This document shows, one piece after another, positions 36,384 through 45,350 of a stretch of 64,000 nt of DNA. Source of the stretch: Candidatus Brocadia sp. (GTDB lineage: Bacteria > Planctomycetota > Brocadiia > Brocadiales > Brocadiaceae); the NCBI GenBank assembly GCA_021646415.1, contig SOEU01000003.1, positions 124,001 through 188,000 of the forward strand, given 5' to 3'. Position 1 is the stretch's first letter. Each line of letters opens with the position of its first letter. The position numbers were made by a program, and so were the translations under genes. The notes beneath the pieces are model-generated. The model saw nothing but the letters and a program-made list of their open reading frames with translations, was not told the origin of the DNA and did not search any database.

Positions 36384-39300
36384 AGTCGTCTCCTTACATT
36401 TGGCCGTATTCTTACGGCGTTCGATGGGTCGGACGGTGGATCAATGACGATTGTGGTTTGACTTGTTGAGAGCAATTTCGCATGAGATTTGGACTTTCCA
36501 ACGTAAGTATAGCTTTCACTGACGCCCGCTAACCTGTCGAGATGGAATCTTCTTCCAGTAATGAATGACCCTCCTGACACCCAGTTGGCGATAACGGCAC
36601 TGAAGCTGCTCGACGCGCCAATTCTCGCAATGAGTACAGATTTGACACGGGCGTCTTCCATCCAAACGAGCCGAATGGCCGGCTGCGGATTAGACGCCTC
36701 TGTCAGGTCCGCACCCCATTCGTATACGGTACCGTTGTCGTCCACGTACACCCAGCCAGAATTCACTTCATCCCACTGCGGCGGCTCGGGTGGTGTCAAG
36801 TCATACGCCTGTCCACTCTTTGTCGAGGACATTCTCGATTTCAGCTGCTTGCCGTTGTCATCAAGCCCTACCGCTACCAGGCCGTAATAATACGGTTGCC
36901 TTGGAAGGACGGTGTTATCGATAAATTCAAACTCCTTCTGAGGCAAAGGTTCCGTAACTTCTACGGTATAAGTATCTGTATCATTAGCCTTAATGAACTC
37001 CATCCGGCGCCAGTCTTTGGCTTTTTTATTATCCTGAGTTCGATATAGCAAATACCCTGCGATCTCAGCCCCCGGATTCTTCGCCCACCTGATAGTGATT
37101 TGGTTTTCGCCGCCCGCCACCGCCGTAATGACCGGAGCGGGAGCTGGAGTAGTTTTGGGAACCTCCACAGGAGGTGTGGCTAAGCTCAATACACTCTGCA
37201 TGCCGTTGGTATCCACTGATCGTAGCGCATAAAAATAGCGGTTATTGCCCCTGCCGTCCAAGGTTTCGTCCACATACAGCAAGACATTAGCAGGATCAGG
37301 GGTGTAGGTCGCGCCTCTGACCGGGTCGGGTATTTCAGTAATTCTATCCTCATAAGCCGGATCACTTTCGTCAATCGGAGTACCGTTTAACTCGGTAAAG
37401 GCGTTCACATTATCGGGAAGACTGGCTAATATCTGCAATTGTCCCGGCGTAAGTCCTGCATAATTTTGCGCAACGAGCTTGGGATTCGATTCAAAGGAGA
37501 TCTCTTTTACCACGTCCACATCAGCCGGGTCAAATTCCGGATGATTGGCCTTGAAATCATCGTAAACAGAGGCGCTGCGGGTTTGCCTTATTTTGTTATC
37601 TACAACAAAAAGCGTATCGTCCAATACTCTGTAAACGTAATGCTTCACCGAGGTTTTTTCTTTTTGCCAGCGCAAGGCAAAGGACGACTTGCCGTGCACA
37701 TTGGCCGGTGTGGCTTTCAATGCTTGAATCGGTTCATCCGGTAGTGGTGCAAAAGCAATGGGAGCGGCGGGCGTTCCACGGTAAATCGCCATGATCGTCG
37801 ATGGGGGAGAAACGCTACCGAGCACATCGCCGATAAAGGAGTTGACGCCAATCTGGGCGTATCGTACCTTATTGATATCGGAAGCTTCAATGGCCGGATT
37901 CGGAAAAGCAGGATCTTCGATATACACCGTATAATCAGCCCTCAAATCTTTCGGCTCCTGATGGGTGATACGGTTGTCTGTCCAATGCTCAGGGTTTTTG
38001 TAGTCAATAAAAAATTTCTTCTCAGCCGTGACGGCAATACCGAAGCCTTTGTCTTTTAAAGGAATATCGTTCAGTTTCAATACCCAGAGGGAAGGTTGAC
38101 TTTCCCCATTGTTTTTCAGGATCAAAAAGCTGTGGTTTCCCTGGGTGAGCCAGCACAACCGGAAAGCATCTTCGGGGAGTATGGCTCTTTCTCCATCTCT
38201 TGTCATGAAAGGTATCGGTTCAGGCAAAGGGGGAGGATACACATCGAGCGAAATCTGGAATGTATAAACCGGGATATCTTCGGGAGTTTCCTCGAAGATA
38301 GCATACTTCTCAAGTTCTTTTTGCGTGAGGTTGAGGCTAGTCTTTGCCACCACCACTTCAATCGGCTCGGTCACAATGATGCCGGTATAGGTATTCAACC
38401 ACCCCTGCATGAAGTAAACGTTAAACCCTTCCACATCCGGGGCCTGCAACTGTAAATTTTCAGGCCATTTCCAACGGACGACAATCGCATTTTTCCGGTT
38501 CGCACGAAGCCAGTCTTTGTCAATATCGTTTATCATTGAATCAGCGAAAGAATCCTCCGAAGGATTGTATGTGCTACAGTCAAGGAATTGGGCTTTAACA
38601 TCGATAGGATGAGGAGGTTTAGGAGCGGTTAACTCATAGGTCTCAAATTCGGTGAACTCACTTTGCCTGCCAAAGAGGTCAATGGCGGCAATGCGGTAAT
38701 GGTTCACGGTTTCTCTTGTAATCGCTTCGGTATAATACTGCCGCTCTTTTGGCCACCCGATGGGAATGTTGCGCTCGCTCCTTTCAACGACCAAAGGCGT
38801 TACAAAGATCGGTGAGTCCTCTGTCAGTAACTCAACAGCGCCTCCTTCTAGTTTTCGCTCGATGTGATATAACACCGGTGCCAGAGAAATCAGCTCTTTT
38901 TCCGGGTCTTCGTTCACGTCCCATCGCAATCCGGCAAGGTAGGGTTTCTCGGTAACGTTTCCATCCTGGTCTGTAACTGTGCCTCCCGGAAGAAATGATG
39001 CCGCCAATCCGGTAGGTCGTGTCAACGGTAAGTGTGATTGTTGGGATACTCCGCAAATTATGTATTGTTGCAGGTCTACCGGATAGGGATCGAAATCATA
39101 ATGGATACGGCAAAGAATAGCATGGGATGTATGTATTTTGATGGAATCAATTTGCTCAGCCCGCAGGCGTAACATGCCCCGTTCCAGCAATAGATCTTCT
39201 CTATCCACCCAGGCCGAAAAAAGATGCTTGTATGCCTCAACTGTTATTTTGCTTCCCGGTGTAAAATCCGGGTTTACCAGTACAAGCTGCACCTCTGTAA

Positions 39301-40522
39301 CCGGTTTTAAGAAGTTAATAACGATGGGCAGGTTTTCTGCTGTAACGTCCAGTCCCAACTCAGTTCTGAAAAGCGGATAGGATGATTCCGCGATCTGCGG
39401 TGGTTTTGGAGCATAAAGAACAACATGATCGTCAAGCTGCTGTATCGGGAAGAATGATTCATGAAGCTGGTAATCATCGAACGTGATTTCATGATCCAGC
39501 CTCCGTTTATTCCACCCAGGCCACTCTGCGGTTACCTTATAATCGTAATAGGTATCATTGTCCGTATCCTTGTCCACAAAGTATAAGTCCAGTATCCTGG
39601 CAAAAAATACGTGTAAACTTTGAGCCAGAAGAAAATCGTATTTTGAGCACTCCATCGTTTCATCGGTAGCCGCTTCTTCATTATTGGGGAAAAGGGTCCA
39701 ACCGACGGGTACAAGAGACCCCTCGTCCACCATGCTCAGCAACATCGCTTTTAATTCCAGGAATTCTGCCGCTGTTATGGGGCTGTCCGCCACGTTTAAA
39801 TATCCCAGCCTGCACAGTGCCGTAGCCAGGTCTCTTCCGATGATGGGAGGATAGACATCATTCACATAAGGTGTTCCTTCCTGGTTCACGGGTAAGCCGC
39901 ATCCGCAAAGTTCGTTGATCCGCTTCCATTCTCCCTTGACCGTACAAATCCACCCGGCCAGTGCCGCAAGATTGATCTCCCTTCCCCGGAGGACGATCCC
40001 CATTGTGCCTGGAGCATCAAAGGAAATATTTTTGAAGCCTCCCGTGCCCCCGAAAACGGTGTGGGGATAATAATCGCCATCTTTGGTCTGAGCTATAATT
40101 TGAAATCTTGACTTACGGCTGACGAGAAACCCCAATTCTATTCTTGCAACCGGCTTGGAAAAGGAAATCCTAAGCTCGCCGTTGATGGGAATCATGTTTA
40201 TGGGAAGTCCACCTGCGGGAGTAACTTCCTCAACCGTAAGCGCCTCTACTTCATTGCCATTGATTTCTGCAGAGACCAATCGAATTTTGAGGTCTGTATT
40301 GTGCTCTATTTCCTGGGTATAGGGTAGATTTAAAGTTTGATTAGGGAGATCTTGAAGTTGGAACTCATACCTGTTTCCAATATCGCTCTTGCGCCGGTAA
40401 AGCTTAAAACAAGCCGGGAAACCGAGCTTATCATGAAAAGCCCATCTCAAATGGATGCCTTCTTCAATCCCGTCTGAACCGTTCGTGCCGTGACCGATCA
40501 TTTTTAGATATTCAACTTTCAT
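36380..40522 (-). CDS. 1380-residue leaderless multidomain protein with Ig/fibronectin-like modules
   Basis: The first gene of the operon starts at an ATG about 50 bases behind the riboswitch terminator. The N-terminus (MKVEYLKMIGHGTNGSDGIE, then GIHLRWAFHDKLGFP) has no signal peptide. Several fibronectin-type-III-like stretches are visible, such as RWDVNEDPE...HYRIAAIDLFGRQSEFTEF, IRWAKNPGAEIAGYLLYRT with YYYGLVAVGLDDNG, and others toward the C-terminus. The C-terminus is basic (RIRPNVRRRL). No catalytic motif is recognised. The build suggests a large scaffold or adhesive protein, but without a leader its export, if any, would need a dedicated route. It overlaps the next gene by 4 bases. Confidence 0.7.
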   Translation of the reverse strand: MKVEYLKMIGHGTNGSDGIEEGIHLRWAFHDKLGFPACFKLYRRKSDIGNRYEFQLQDLPNQTLNLPYTQEIEHNTDLKIRLVSAEINGNEVEALTVEEVTPAGGLPINMIPINGELRISFSKPVARIELGFLVSRKSRFQIIAQTKDGDYYPHTVFGGTGGFKNISFDAPGTMGIVLRGREINLAALAGWICTVKGEWKRINELCGCGLPVNQEGTPYVNDVYPPIIGRDLATALCRLGYLNVADSPITAAEFLELKAMLLSMVDEGSLVPVGWTLFPNNEEAATDETMECSKYDFLLAQSLHVFFARILDLYFVDKDTDNDTYYDYKVTAEWPGWNKRRLDHEITFDDYQLHESFFPIQQLDDHVVLYAPKPPQIAESSYPLFRTELGLDVTAENLPIVINFLKPVTEVQLVLVNPDFTPGSKITVEAYKHLFSAWVDREDLLLERGMLRLRAEQIDSIKIHTSHAILCRIHYDFDPYPVDLQQYIICGVSQQSHLPLTRPTGLAASFLPGGTVTDQDGNVTEKPYLAGLRWDVNEDPEKELISLAPVLYHIERKLEGGAVELLTEDSPIFVTPLVVERSERNIPIGWPKERQYYTEAITRETVNHYRIAAIDLFGRQSEFTEFETYELTAPKPPHPIDVKAQFLDCSTYNPSEDSFADSMINDIDKDWLRANRKNAIVVRWKWPENLQLQAPDVEGFNVYFMQGWLNTYTGIIVTEPIEVVVAKTSLNLTQKELEKYAIFEETPEDIPVYTFQISLDVYPPPLPEPIPFMTRDGERAILPEDAFRLCWLTQGNHSFLILKNNGESQPSLWVLKLNDIPLKDKGFGIAVTAEKKFFIDYKNPEHWTDNRITHQEPKDLRADYTVYIEDPAFPNPAIEASDINKVRYAQIGVNSFIGDVLGSVSPPSTIMAIYRGTPAAPIAFAPLPDEPIQALKATPANVHGKSSFALRWQKEKTSVKHYVYRVLDDTLFVVDNKIRQTRSASVYDDFKANHPEFDPADVDVVKEISFESNPKLVAQNYAGLTPGQLQILASLPDNVNAFTELNGTPIDESDPAYEDRITEIPDPVRGATYTPDPANVLLYVDETLDGRGNNRYFYALRSVDTNGMQSVLSLATPPVEVPKTTPAPAPVITAVAGGENQITIRWAKNPGAEIAGYLLYRTQDNKKAKDWRRMEFIKANDTDTYTVEVTEPLPQKEFEFIDNTVLPRQPYYYGLVAVGLDDNGKQLKSRMSSTKSGQAYDLTPPEPPQWDEVNSGWVYVDDNGTVYEWGADLTEASNPQPAIRLVWMEDARVKSVLIARIGASSSFSAVIANWVSGGSFITGRRFHLDRLAGVSESYTYVGKSKSHAKLLSTSQTTIVIDPPSDPSNAVRIRPNVRRRL

Positions 40523-40571
40523 GGGATACCACGATTCTCAGTTATAAGTCACAATCGTTCTCACTTCCTAA

Positions 40572-40629
40572 AAACAAAAAAGCCTTACTGGAGAGATATT
40601 CATCAAGAACATCTTCGGCAGTAAGGCTG
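40572..40629 (-). terminator. Riboswitch-controlled terminator of the giant operon
   Basis: On the minus strand AGCCTTACTGCC (from 40629) pairs with the CAGTAAGGCT arm ending at about 40581, followed by TTTTTTG. The stem has the same sequence as the terminator at 13281-13335, with a longer loop. Confidence 0.85.
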
Positions 40630-40730
40630 TCTTTTACCAGAGGTGTCTTTCAACTACTACCCTGTGAGTTTCAAGACCCTTTACTTTGCGTCCCCTGATT
40701 GCTCAGGGTTTGCCCTTATCGCGGTGCTTT
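40622..40730 (-). promoter_or_regulatory. Cyclic di-GMP-I (GEMM) riboswitch, second copy
   Basis: Read on the minus strand, GGGCAAACC is followed by the hairpin CCTGA-GCAA-TCAGG, GGACGCAAAGT, and a longer arm opened by GGGTCTT and closed by AAGAC, then GCCTT. The stems, the GNRA tetraloop and the conserved GGACGCAAAG match the GEMM-I consensus and the copy at 13190-13290; the receptor arm is longer and different. The terminator overlaps the closing strand, so c-di-GMP would be expected to switch the 14-kb operon on. Confidence 0.85.
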
Positions 40731-40762
40731 TTTATTTTTGATTGTCCATAAATTTCGGATTC

Positions 40763-40792
40763 ATCTTAAACAGGAGATATCCGTTATGTCAA
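40763..40792 (-). promoter_or_regulatory. Sigma-70-type promoter of the giant operon
   Basis: On the minus strand TTGACA (40792-40787) and TAAGAT (40768-40763) are 18 bases apart. Transcription would begin about 25-30 bases before the aptamer. Confidence 0.5.
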
Positions 40793-41129
40793 GAATAAAA
40801 AGACCAGATAATTAAAAAGTCCAATTTCTCAGTGATCTGATGTTTTGGTCCAACCCATAGAAATGATCATGAGTCTGGTTGTTAATTGTCCTGCACTTTC
40901 GTGAATAGCCAATATTATTCTAAGGCTTATAAAACTCCTTCAAACGTAATCTTCTTGTTGAAAAAGATAAATTTAAAGCTACAATAGGTAGTGAAATCTG
41001 ACCTCAAGCACATTTTCTCATTTTGAGAAGAGTCTTGTAAGTCTTTAATTTTCCTTTCCTGTATGAATAAGCGGCGCGCGTGCCTTTGGGATCAGGTTCT
41101 TAGAGAAACGCAGAGTAAAAACTAGCATT
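40793..41129. other. Intergenic, no gene seen
   Basis: This divergent spacer lies between the riboswitch promoter and plsC. The only oddity is just before it, on the plus strand at about 40785-40814: a nine-codon frame, MSRIKRPDN, behind a good AGGAG site. It may be chance or a gene remnant. I see no hairpin or RNA gene. Confidence 0.4.
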
Positions 41130-41870
41130 ATGCAGAAATTGTATCAGATACTGTTTACATTATATTCGTGGGTGTTATTTGTTTCACTCTGGATGCTTTC
41201 TACGTTGACTGCGGTAATTCTGAGCATTGATACAAAAGAAAAGGAGAATGTATTTAATACGATAGAAAGGTTCTTTAGCCGAATTGCATTTAAACTTCTC
41301 GGTATGAAGGTAGAAATTCAGGGTTTAGAGAATATACCCAGGAAAGAGCCGGTTATTTTCATCTCAAATCACCAAAGTATGATGGACATTAAACTCTCTC
41401 TCGCCTTTATCCCCGTAAACTTTAGCTTTATCTCAAAGGATACGGTCTTCTATGTCCCTGTTCTGGGGGCGTATATGACCGCATCGGGACATATCCCCAT
41501 CCAAAGGACGGAAGACAGAAAGGCATATGCTACCCTTTTAACGGCCGTTAATAAATTAACGGCAAAAAAGTCGCTTGTAGTATTTCCCGAAGGGACAAGA
41601 AGTGAGGATGGGACGTTGGGTGCATTCAAAAGGGGTATTTCACTGATAGTTTTGAAATCTGGAAGAAGGGTCGTGCCAATGGCCATTTGTGGCAGTAATC
41701 AATTCATGCCAAAACGCGGGTGGTTATCCCACCCGGAAAAGAGATCTGTGAGAATATCCTTCGGCAAACCTCTTTCTTTTGACAGTTCAAGGACAGATCG
41801 GGAATACACGATTTATGTAATAGACAAATTACAGCAAGAGGTGTCAAAGTTGATGGGCTATAAACAATAA
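41130..41870 (+). CDS. plsC: 1-acyl-sn-glycerol-3-phosphate acyltransferase (PlsC)
   Basis: PlsC adds the second acyl chain to lysophosphatidic acid in membrane phospholipid synthesis. The 246-residue protein has an N-terminal membrane segment (YSWVLFVSLWMLSTLTAVIL), the catalytic motif NHQSMMD (NHxxxxD), the GHIPIQRT block, FPEGTRSEDG for phosphate binding, and VPMAICG. Length and motif order are normal. No ribosome site stands out before the ATG. It is the first gene of a plus-strand run. Confidence 0.9.
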   Translation: MQKLYQILFTLYSWVLFVSLWMLSTLTAVILSIDTKEKENVFNTIERFFSRIAFKLLGMKVEIQGLENIPRKEPVIFISNHQSMMDIKLSLAFIPVNFSFISKDTVFYVPVLGAYMTASGHIPIQRTEDRKAYATLLTAVNKLTAKKSLVVFPEGTRSEDGTLGAFKRGISLIVLKSGRRVVPMAICGSNQFMPKRGWLSHPEKRSVRISFGKPLSFDSSRTDREYTIYVIDKLQQEVSKLMGYKQ

Positions 41871-41968
41871 AAAAGAGTTGTTTTTTTTATTCTAATGTAT
41901 AATAATGTCTAAAAATCGAAGCGGAAGCCTGAACAAGATTACTCTCAGGAAATAAGAAATTACCGGAT

Positions 41969-42460
41969 ATGTCTTCTAAAAAAAAGGTAATGAAAATATT
42001 TGAGCAGCTATCTCTACCTGAACTCCATGAGGCCAGGATTTGTATTGAAGACCTGATTACAAAACGGGAAGGAAGTGCCACTAAATCAAAAAAAGAAACA
42101 AACAAAGCAGAAGACAAATTGTCAGGCCTGCAGAGACGCGAACGATTTTACAATATCTTTCCCTGTAAAATTAAAAAGATCAATGAATTAAGAAAGTCGG
42201 CCTTTTTAGGGACAGTTGTTGACATTTCTCAAGGTGGGTTACGGCTGAAAACAAAGAAAAAAATAGCCACGGGTAATATACTGGTCATTTTCCCTGAGAA
42301 AAAAGAAGAAGCAGGAATTCTGGCACTTTCCCCTGACTATGACCGCATTGGGAACAAGATTTTTGTAGAAGTAATTCGTGTGAAAGAGTTAATGGGAATG
42401 TCTGAAATAGGTTGCAAATTTTTGCCTCGCGACAGCCTGCTCTTCAATATCATTGTATAA
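41969..42460 (+). CDS. PilZ-domain protein, candidate c-di-GMP receptor
   Basis: The 163-residue protein has a basic N-terminal helical part and from about residue 55 a PilZ-like domain. QRRERF stands for the RxxxR motif and VVDISQGGLRL for the D/NxSxxG motif that together bind c-di-GMP. The first motif is slightly irregular, so binding should be tested. PilZ proteins relay c-di-GMP levels to motility, secretion or polysaccharide machinery. Its nearness to a c-di-GMP riboswitch about 1.2 kb away is notable. There is no signal peptide. Confidence 0.65.
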   Translation: MSSKKKVMKIFEQLSLPELHEARICIEDLITKREGSATKSKKETNKAEDKLSGLQRRERFYNIFPCKIKKINELRKSAFLGTVVDISQGGLRLKTKKKIATGNILVIFPEKKEEAGILALSPDYDRIGNKIFVEVIRVKELMGMSEIGCKFLPRDSLLFNIIV

Positions 42461-42648
42461 TTTAACAAAACATACCGCAATTTTAATTATGTGCACTGAA
42501 AAACCATAAATTTTCCATGGGACTGAGGTTTTTTTGTTATTGACTTTGACATTGATTCAATATACATTAATACAAGGACTTAAGGACGTATCGATTGATT
42601 TATAACGCCTCGTTGTTAAAAAGGCAATACATATTTAATGAAAAATTA

Positions 42649-43935
42649 ATGAAAAAAACACTGACAGGTATTTGTCTCATCCTGAGTATTCTTGGCTGCA
42701 CCTCTTCGAATAAAAGATATAACCAGGCCGATCAATATCAATTAGCAATGCAGTTTAATAATCTCGGTGCAAAATACGTAAACAAAGATATGACCGATGA
42801 GGCGATCATGCAATTTAAGAGGGCGCTCTTAATGAAACCTGATTTTGCAGAAGCTCATAACAACCTTGGTGTTGCTTATTGCAGGCAACAGATGTTTGAT
42901 GATGCAATAGCTGAATTTAAACTGGCAATTAAGATTAATCCTGATTATTCCAAGGCACACGATAACCTCGGATTTGCATACAGAAACAAAAACATGTTTA
43001 ATGAGGCTATTGCAGAGCATAATCTGGCGCTGAAAATAAACCCTCAGGATTTAGAGGCAAAGAAGAACTTAGACTTAGCCAAAGAAGGGAAAAAGATATA
43101 TGAAAAAACCAGGGAATATCAAATAGCGAACAAGGATATAGCCCCTGGAAGCATCACCGGATACAACCAGTATTCAAGAGGTTTTTTCGATGAAGCTATC
43201 ATGTCATTTAAAAAGGTCCTGGAAGAAGACCCCACTGACATGATGGCATCTTGCTATCTGGGTCATACCTATGCTATGAAGGGGATGCTTGATGATGCCA
43301 TCCGTTTGTACAAAGAAATTCTTGCCAGAGATGCTTCGAACGTTCTCATACGATTGAGTCTTGGCGAGGCATATCTTGGGAAAGGACTTTGTGACGAGGC
43401 AATTCTGGAATATGAAACCATACTAAAGACCAATCCCAATAACACCCGTGCCTTTTATAAACTTGGTGAGGCTTATACAGAGAAAGGGTTATTGAAAAAA
43501 GCCGCTGTCTTTTATAATAAGGCAATTGTATCTAATCCAAATTTCTTAGCGGCATATGATAAGCTGGGGACCGTTTATTTTCAGGAAGGTTTATATGACG
43601 AAGCAATTTCTTCATGGAAAAAATTATTGGAAATAAATCCCGCTTCGGCAAAAGCCCACTACAATTTGGGAGTGGCTTATGCAGGCAAGAACATGTTAGA
43701 AGATGCTATAACCGAATTTAAGAAGACGATAAATACCAATCCCGCGAATGCAGACGCCCGTTATAATTTAGCATACGCTTATGAGGAAAAGGGAATGATA
43801 GATGAAGCGGTTGCAGAATATAAGAAGGCATTGGATATAAATTCAAGTGAGCCGGGTAAAAATAACAGGGAAACAGTGAATACACAGGAAGAATCTGAGA
43901 AGGTGATTGTTACATTTGATAAACATGACTCATGA
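42649..43935 (+). CDS. TPR-repeat lipoprotein
   Basis: The 428-residue protein starts at the second ATG because a lipoprotein signal begins there (MKKTLTGICLILSILGC, lipobox LxGC). About ten TPR units follow, each with the pattern AEAHNNLGVAY...MFDDAIAEFKLAIKINPDY. A break at residues about 160-185 separates two TPR blocks. Such proteins serve as scaffolds in the periplasm. A second protein of this type lies at 57014-58270. The start at 42595 is possible but would bury the lipobox. Confidence 0.8.
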   Translation: MKKTLTGICLILSILGCTSSNKRYNQADQYQLAMQFNNLGAKYVNKDMTDEAIMQFKRALLMKPDFAEAHNNLGVAYCRQQMFDDAIAEFKLAIKINPDYSKAHDNLGFAYRNKNMFNEAIAEHNLALKINPQDLEAKKNLDLAKEGKKIYEKTREYQIANKDIAPGSITGYNQYSRGFFDEAIMSFKKVLEEDPTDMMASCYLGHTYAMKGMLDDAIRLYKEILARDASNVLIRLSLGEAYLGKGLCDEAILEYETILKTNPNNTRAFYKLGEAYTEKGLLKKAAVFYNKAIVSNPNFLAAYDKLGTVYFQEGLYDEAISSWKKLLEINPASAKAHYNLGVAYAGKNMLEDAITEFKKTINTNPANADARYNLAYAYEEKGMIDEAVAEYKKALDINSSEPGKNNRETVNTQEESEKVIVTFDKHDS

Positions 43936-43953
43936 TATTGAAAGACAACAACT

Positions 43954-44184
43954 ATGAAGCAAAAACTAAAGACGGTCATAATACTAGCGATGGCAGTATT
44001 TATTTCGTTAATTGCTATCTACGCCTTTAAACGTGTTTCCACTACAATTGAACAGGCACGCGGGGCTGAATTATTATGGAAATGTTTCGCAATATGGATC
44101 AAGAGCATTATATTAACGCAGACGGTATTGGTATTGGGAGGATTATTTTTGTTTATGCTGAGAAAACCTAAAGGTACCGTATAA
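43954..44184 (+). CDS. Small protein with two membrane segments
   Basis: The 76-residue protein has two hydrophobic helices (VIILAMAVFISLIAIYAF and ILTQTVLVLGGLFLFML) and a basic C-terminus. It lies between the TPR lipoprotein and the next small membrane-anchored gene with only a few bases between them, so the three are probably co-transcribed. No family is recognised. Confidence 0.55.
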   Translation: MKQKLKTVIILAMAVFISLIAIYAFKRVSTTIEQARGAELLWKCFAIWIKSIILTQTVLVLGGLFLFMLRKPKGTV

Positions 44185-44187
44185 TTA

Positions 44188-44598
44188 ATGACGCGCTTCC
44201 TTGTATTTTTGATAGCTGCCTATGTCATCTATTATCTCTTTAAAAATAGTTTAAAAAGCAAGGCACCAGGGAACACTACCCAACATCCTCCAGATAAAAA
44301 AACAGATGTCGCTGCTTCACGGGTAAAAGAAATTGCCTACGTTTTTTATTCAGCGACCAAAGATGGCGATACCTGTGATGTATGCATGTCCTTAGATGGG
44401 AGGCATATGCTCCCCAATCACAAAATGCTCCATACCATAAAACCACCCCATGCGGACTGCAAAAGCACTCGGGGATGCCGTTGCACCCTTGTCTATGTAA
44501 CACGTGATGAAGAGGGGAGCAATGAAATTGAATCTCTTTTAAAAAAGCGTGGCGGTATGTGCGACAGGAAAACTCTTGATACAGAACGTATGGGGTAA
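44188..44598 (+). CDS. Membrane-anchored protein with a phage Mu gpF-like Cys motif
   Basis: The 136-residue protein has one N-terminal membrane helix (FLVFLIAAYVIYYLF), a linker, and a Cys/His-rich core, GDTCDVCMSLDGRH...KPPHADCKSTRGCRCTLVYV. This core resembles the C-terminal motif of phage Mu gpF / SPP1 gp7 minor head proteins (TCxxCxxLDG ... P.HxxCRC), probably a metal-binding site. Here it stands alone on a membrane anchor with no other phage gene nearby, so it may be a domesticated domain. It overlaps the upstream part of the cutA frame. Confidence 0.55.
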   Translation: MTRFLVFLIAAYVIYYLFKNSLKSKAPGNTTQHPPDKKTDVAASRVKEIAYVFYSATKDGDTCDVCMSLDGRHMLPNHKMLHTIKPPHADCKSTRGCRCTLVYVTRDEEGSNEIESLLKKRGGMCDRKTLDTERMG

Positions 44599-44608
44599 AG
44601 CAGATAGC

Positions 44609-44968
44609 ATGACTAAAGCGCTTGTAATTTTTGTGACGGCCAGTTCAATTGATGAAGCAAGAAAAATAGGTCAAACTTTGGTAAAAGAGGGTAAGGTCGC
44701 ATGTTGTAATATTGTCCAGTCGGTTGAGTCTATTTTTAAGTGGCAGGGTAAATTACAGGTTGAACGCGAAGTGTTGATGATATGTAAAACGAGAGAAGAA
44801 CTGTTCGATACAGTGGAAAAACGTGTCAAACAATTACACAGTTACCAGGTACCCGAGATTATTGCCGTACCAATCACGCAAGGTTCAAAGGATTACCTGG
44901 ATTGGGTAACAAAGGAGACCGAACTCTGCAGTAAACACATCGAATATTTGCCCTCCAATGGACCTTAA
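44609..44968 (+). CDS. cutA: CutA1-family divalent cation tolerance protein
   Basis: CutA1 proteins are small trimeric proteins linked to divalent metal tolerance. The 119-residue protein has the family pattern: VIFVTASSIDEARKIGQTLV, KVACCNIVQSVESIFKWQGK, and YQVPEIIAVPITQGSKDYLDWV near the end. The ATG at 44609 gives the usual length; the frame extends upstream to 44549 but that part overlaps the preceding gene and matches nothing. Confidence 0.85.
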   Translation: MTKALVIFVTASSIDEARKIGQTLVKEGKVACCNIVQSVESIFKWQGKLQVEREVLMICKTREELFDTVEKRVKQLHSYQVPEIIAVPITQGSKDYLDWVTKETELCSKHIEYLPSNGP

Positions 44969-45011
44969 ATAATCAATAATGGGCTCAATAGGTTTTCATT
45001 GACGAAAATCT

Positions 45012-45239
45012 TCACGCTGTAACCCCTGCTTCCTCATCAGAAAGAAGAGAAGCATATGATAAACATGCCCTGATGTCTTCCTCGATAATATTTGGATATG
45101 CTTTTTTGATGCCATCAAAATTCTCTCCCGCTGCAAGAAGATCGAGTATAATATGCACAGGGATTCTGGCTCCCTTAATACATGGTTTGCCACTGCATAT
45201 CTTCGGATCAGATACTATTCTTTCAATATTTGTATTCAT
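45012..45239 (-). CDS. DUF433-family antitoxin-like protein
   Basis: The 75-residue protein has the DUF433 hallmark: RIVSDPKICSGKPCIKGARI followed by ILDLLAAGENFDGIKKAYP, a small winged-helix-like domain. DUF433 genes usually precede a DUF5615 PIN-like toxin. No toxin follows here before cutA, which is convergent, so it is an orphan. Confidence 0.75.
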   Translation of the reverse strand: MNTNIERIVSDPKICSGKPCIKGARIPVHIILDLLAAGENFDGIKKAYPNIIEEDIRACLSYASLLSDEEAGVTA

Positions 45240-45350
45240 ACCTCTAACCGCCCTTTATGTTTTTACAATATCAATGCCAATATTTTTCTTTGATGCTGTT
45301 TTGCGGCAAGGGTTTAGTCAACGAAGGCAAAAGGAGGTTTAGATAGTTTC

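Noticed and set aside
26629-40522. Contractile injection system (eCIS) locus
   Set aside because: No sheath, tube, baseplate or AAA+ gene is present; only the large size and missing signal peptides recall eCIS cargo.
40785-40814. Nine-codon frame MSRIKRPDN with a good ribosome site
   Set aside because: Too short to separate from chance, and it lies within the minus-strand promoter of the giant operon.
42534-42565. Promoter TTGACT/TTGACA ... TATACA before the first TPR lipoprotein
   Set aside because: The spacer is 15 bases for the better -10, so the match is weaker than the two near-consensus sites upstream of mgtC and of the second TPR gene; not listed as a feature.
45073-45342. 89-codon plus-strand frame opposite DUF433
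   Set aside because: The DUF433 gene on the other strand explains the open frame.
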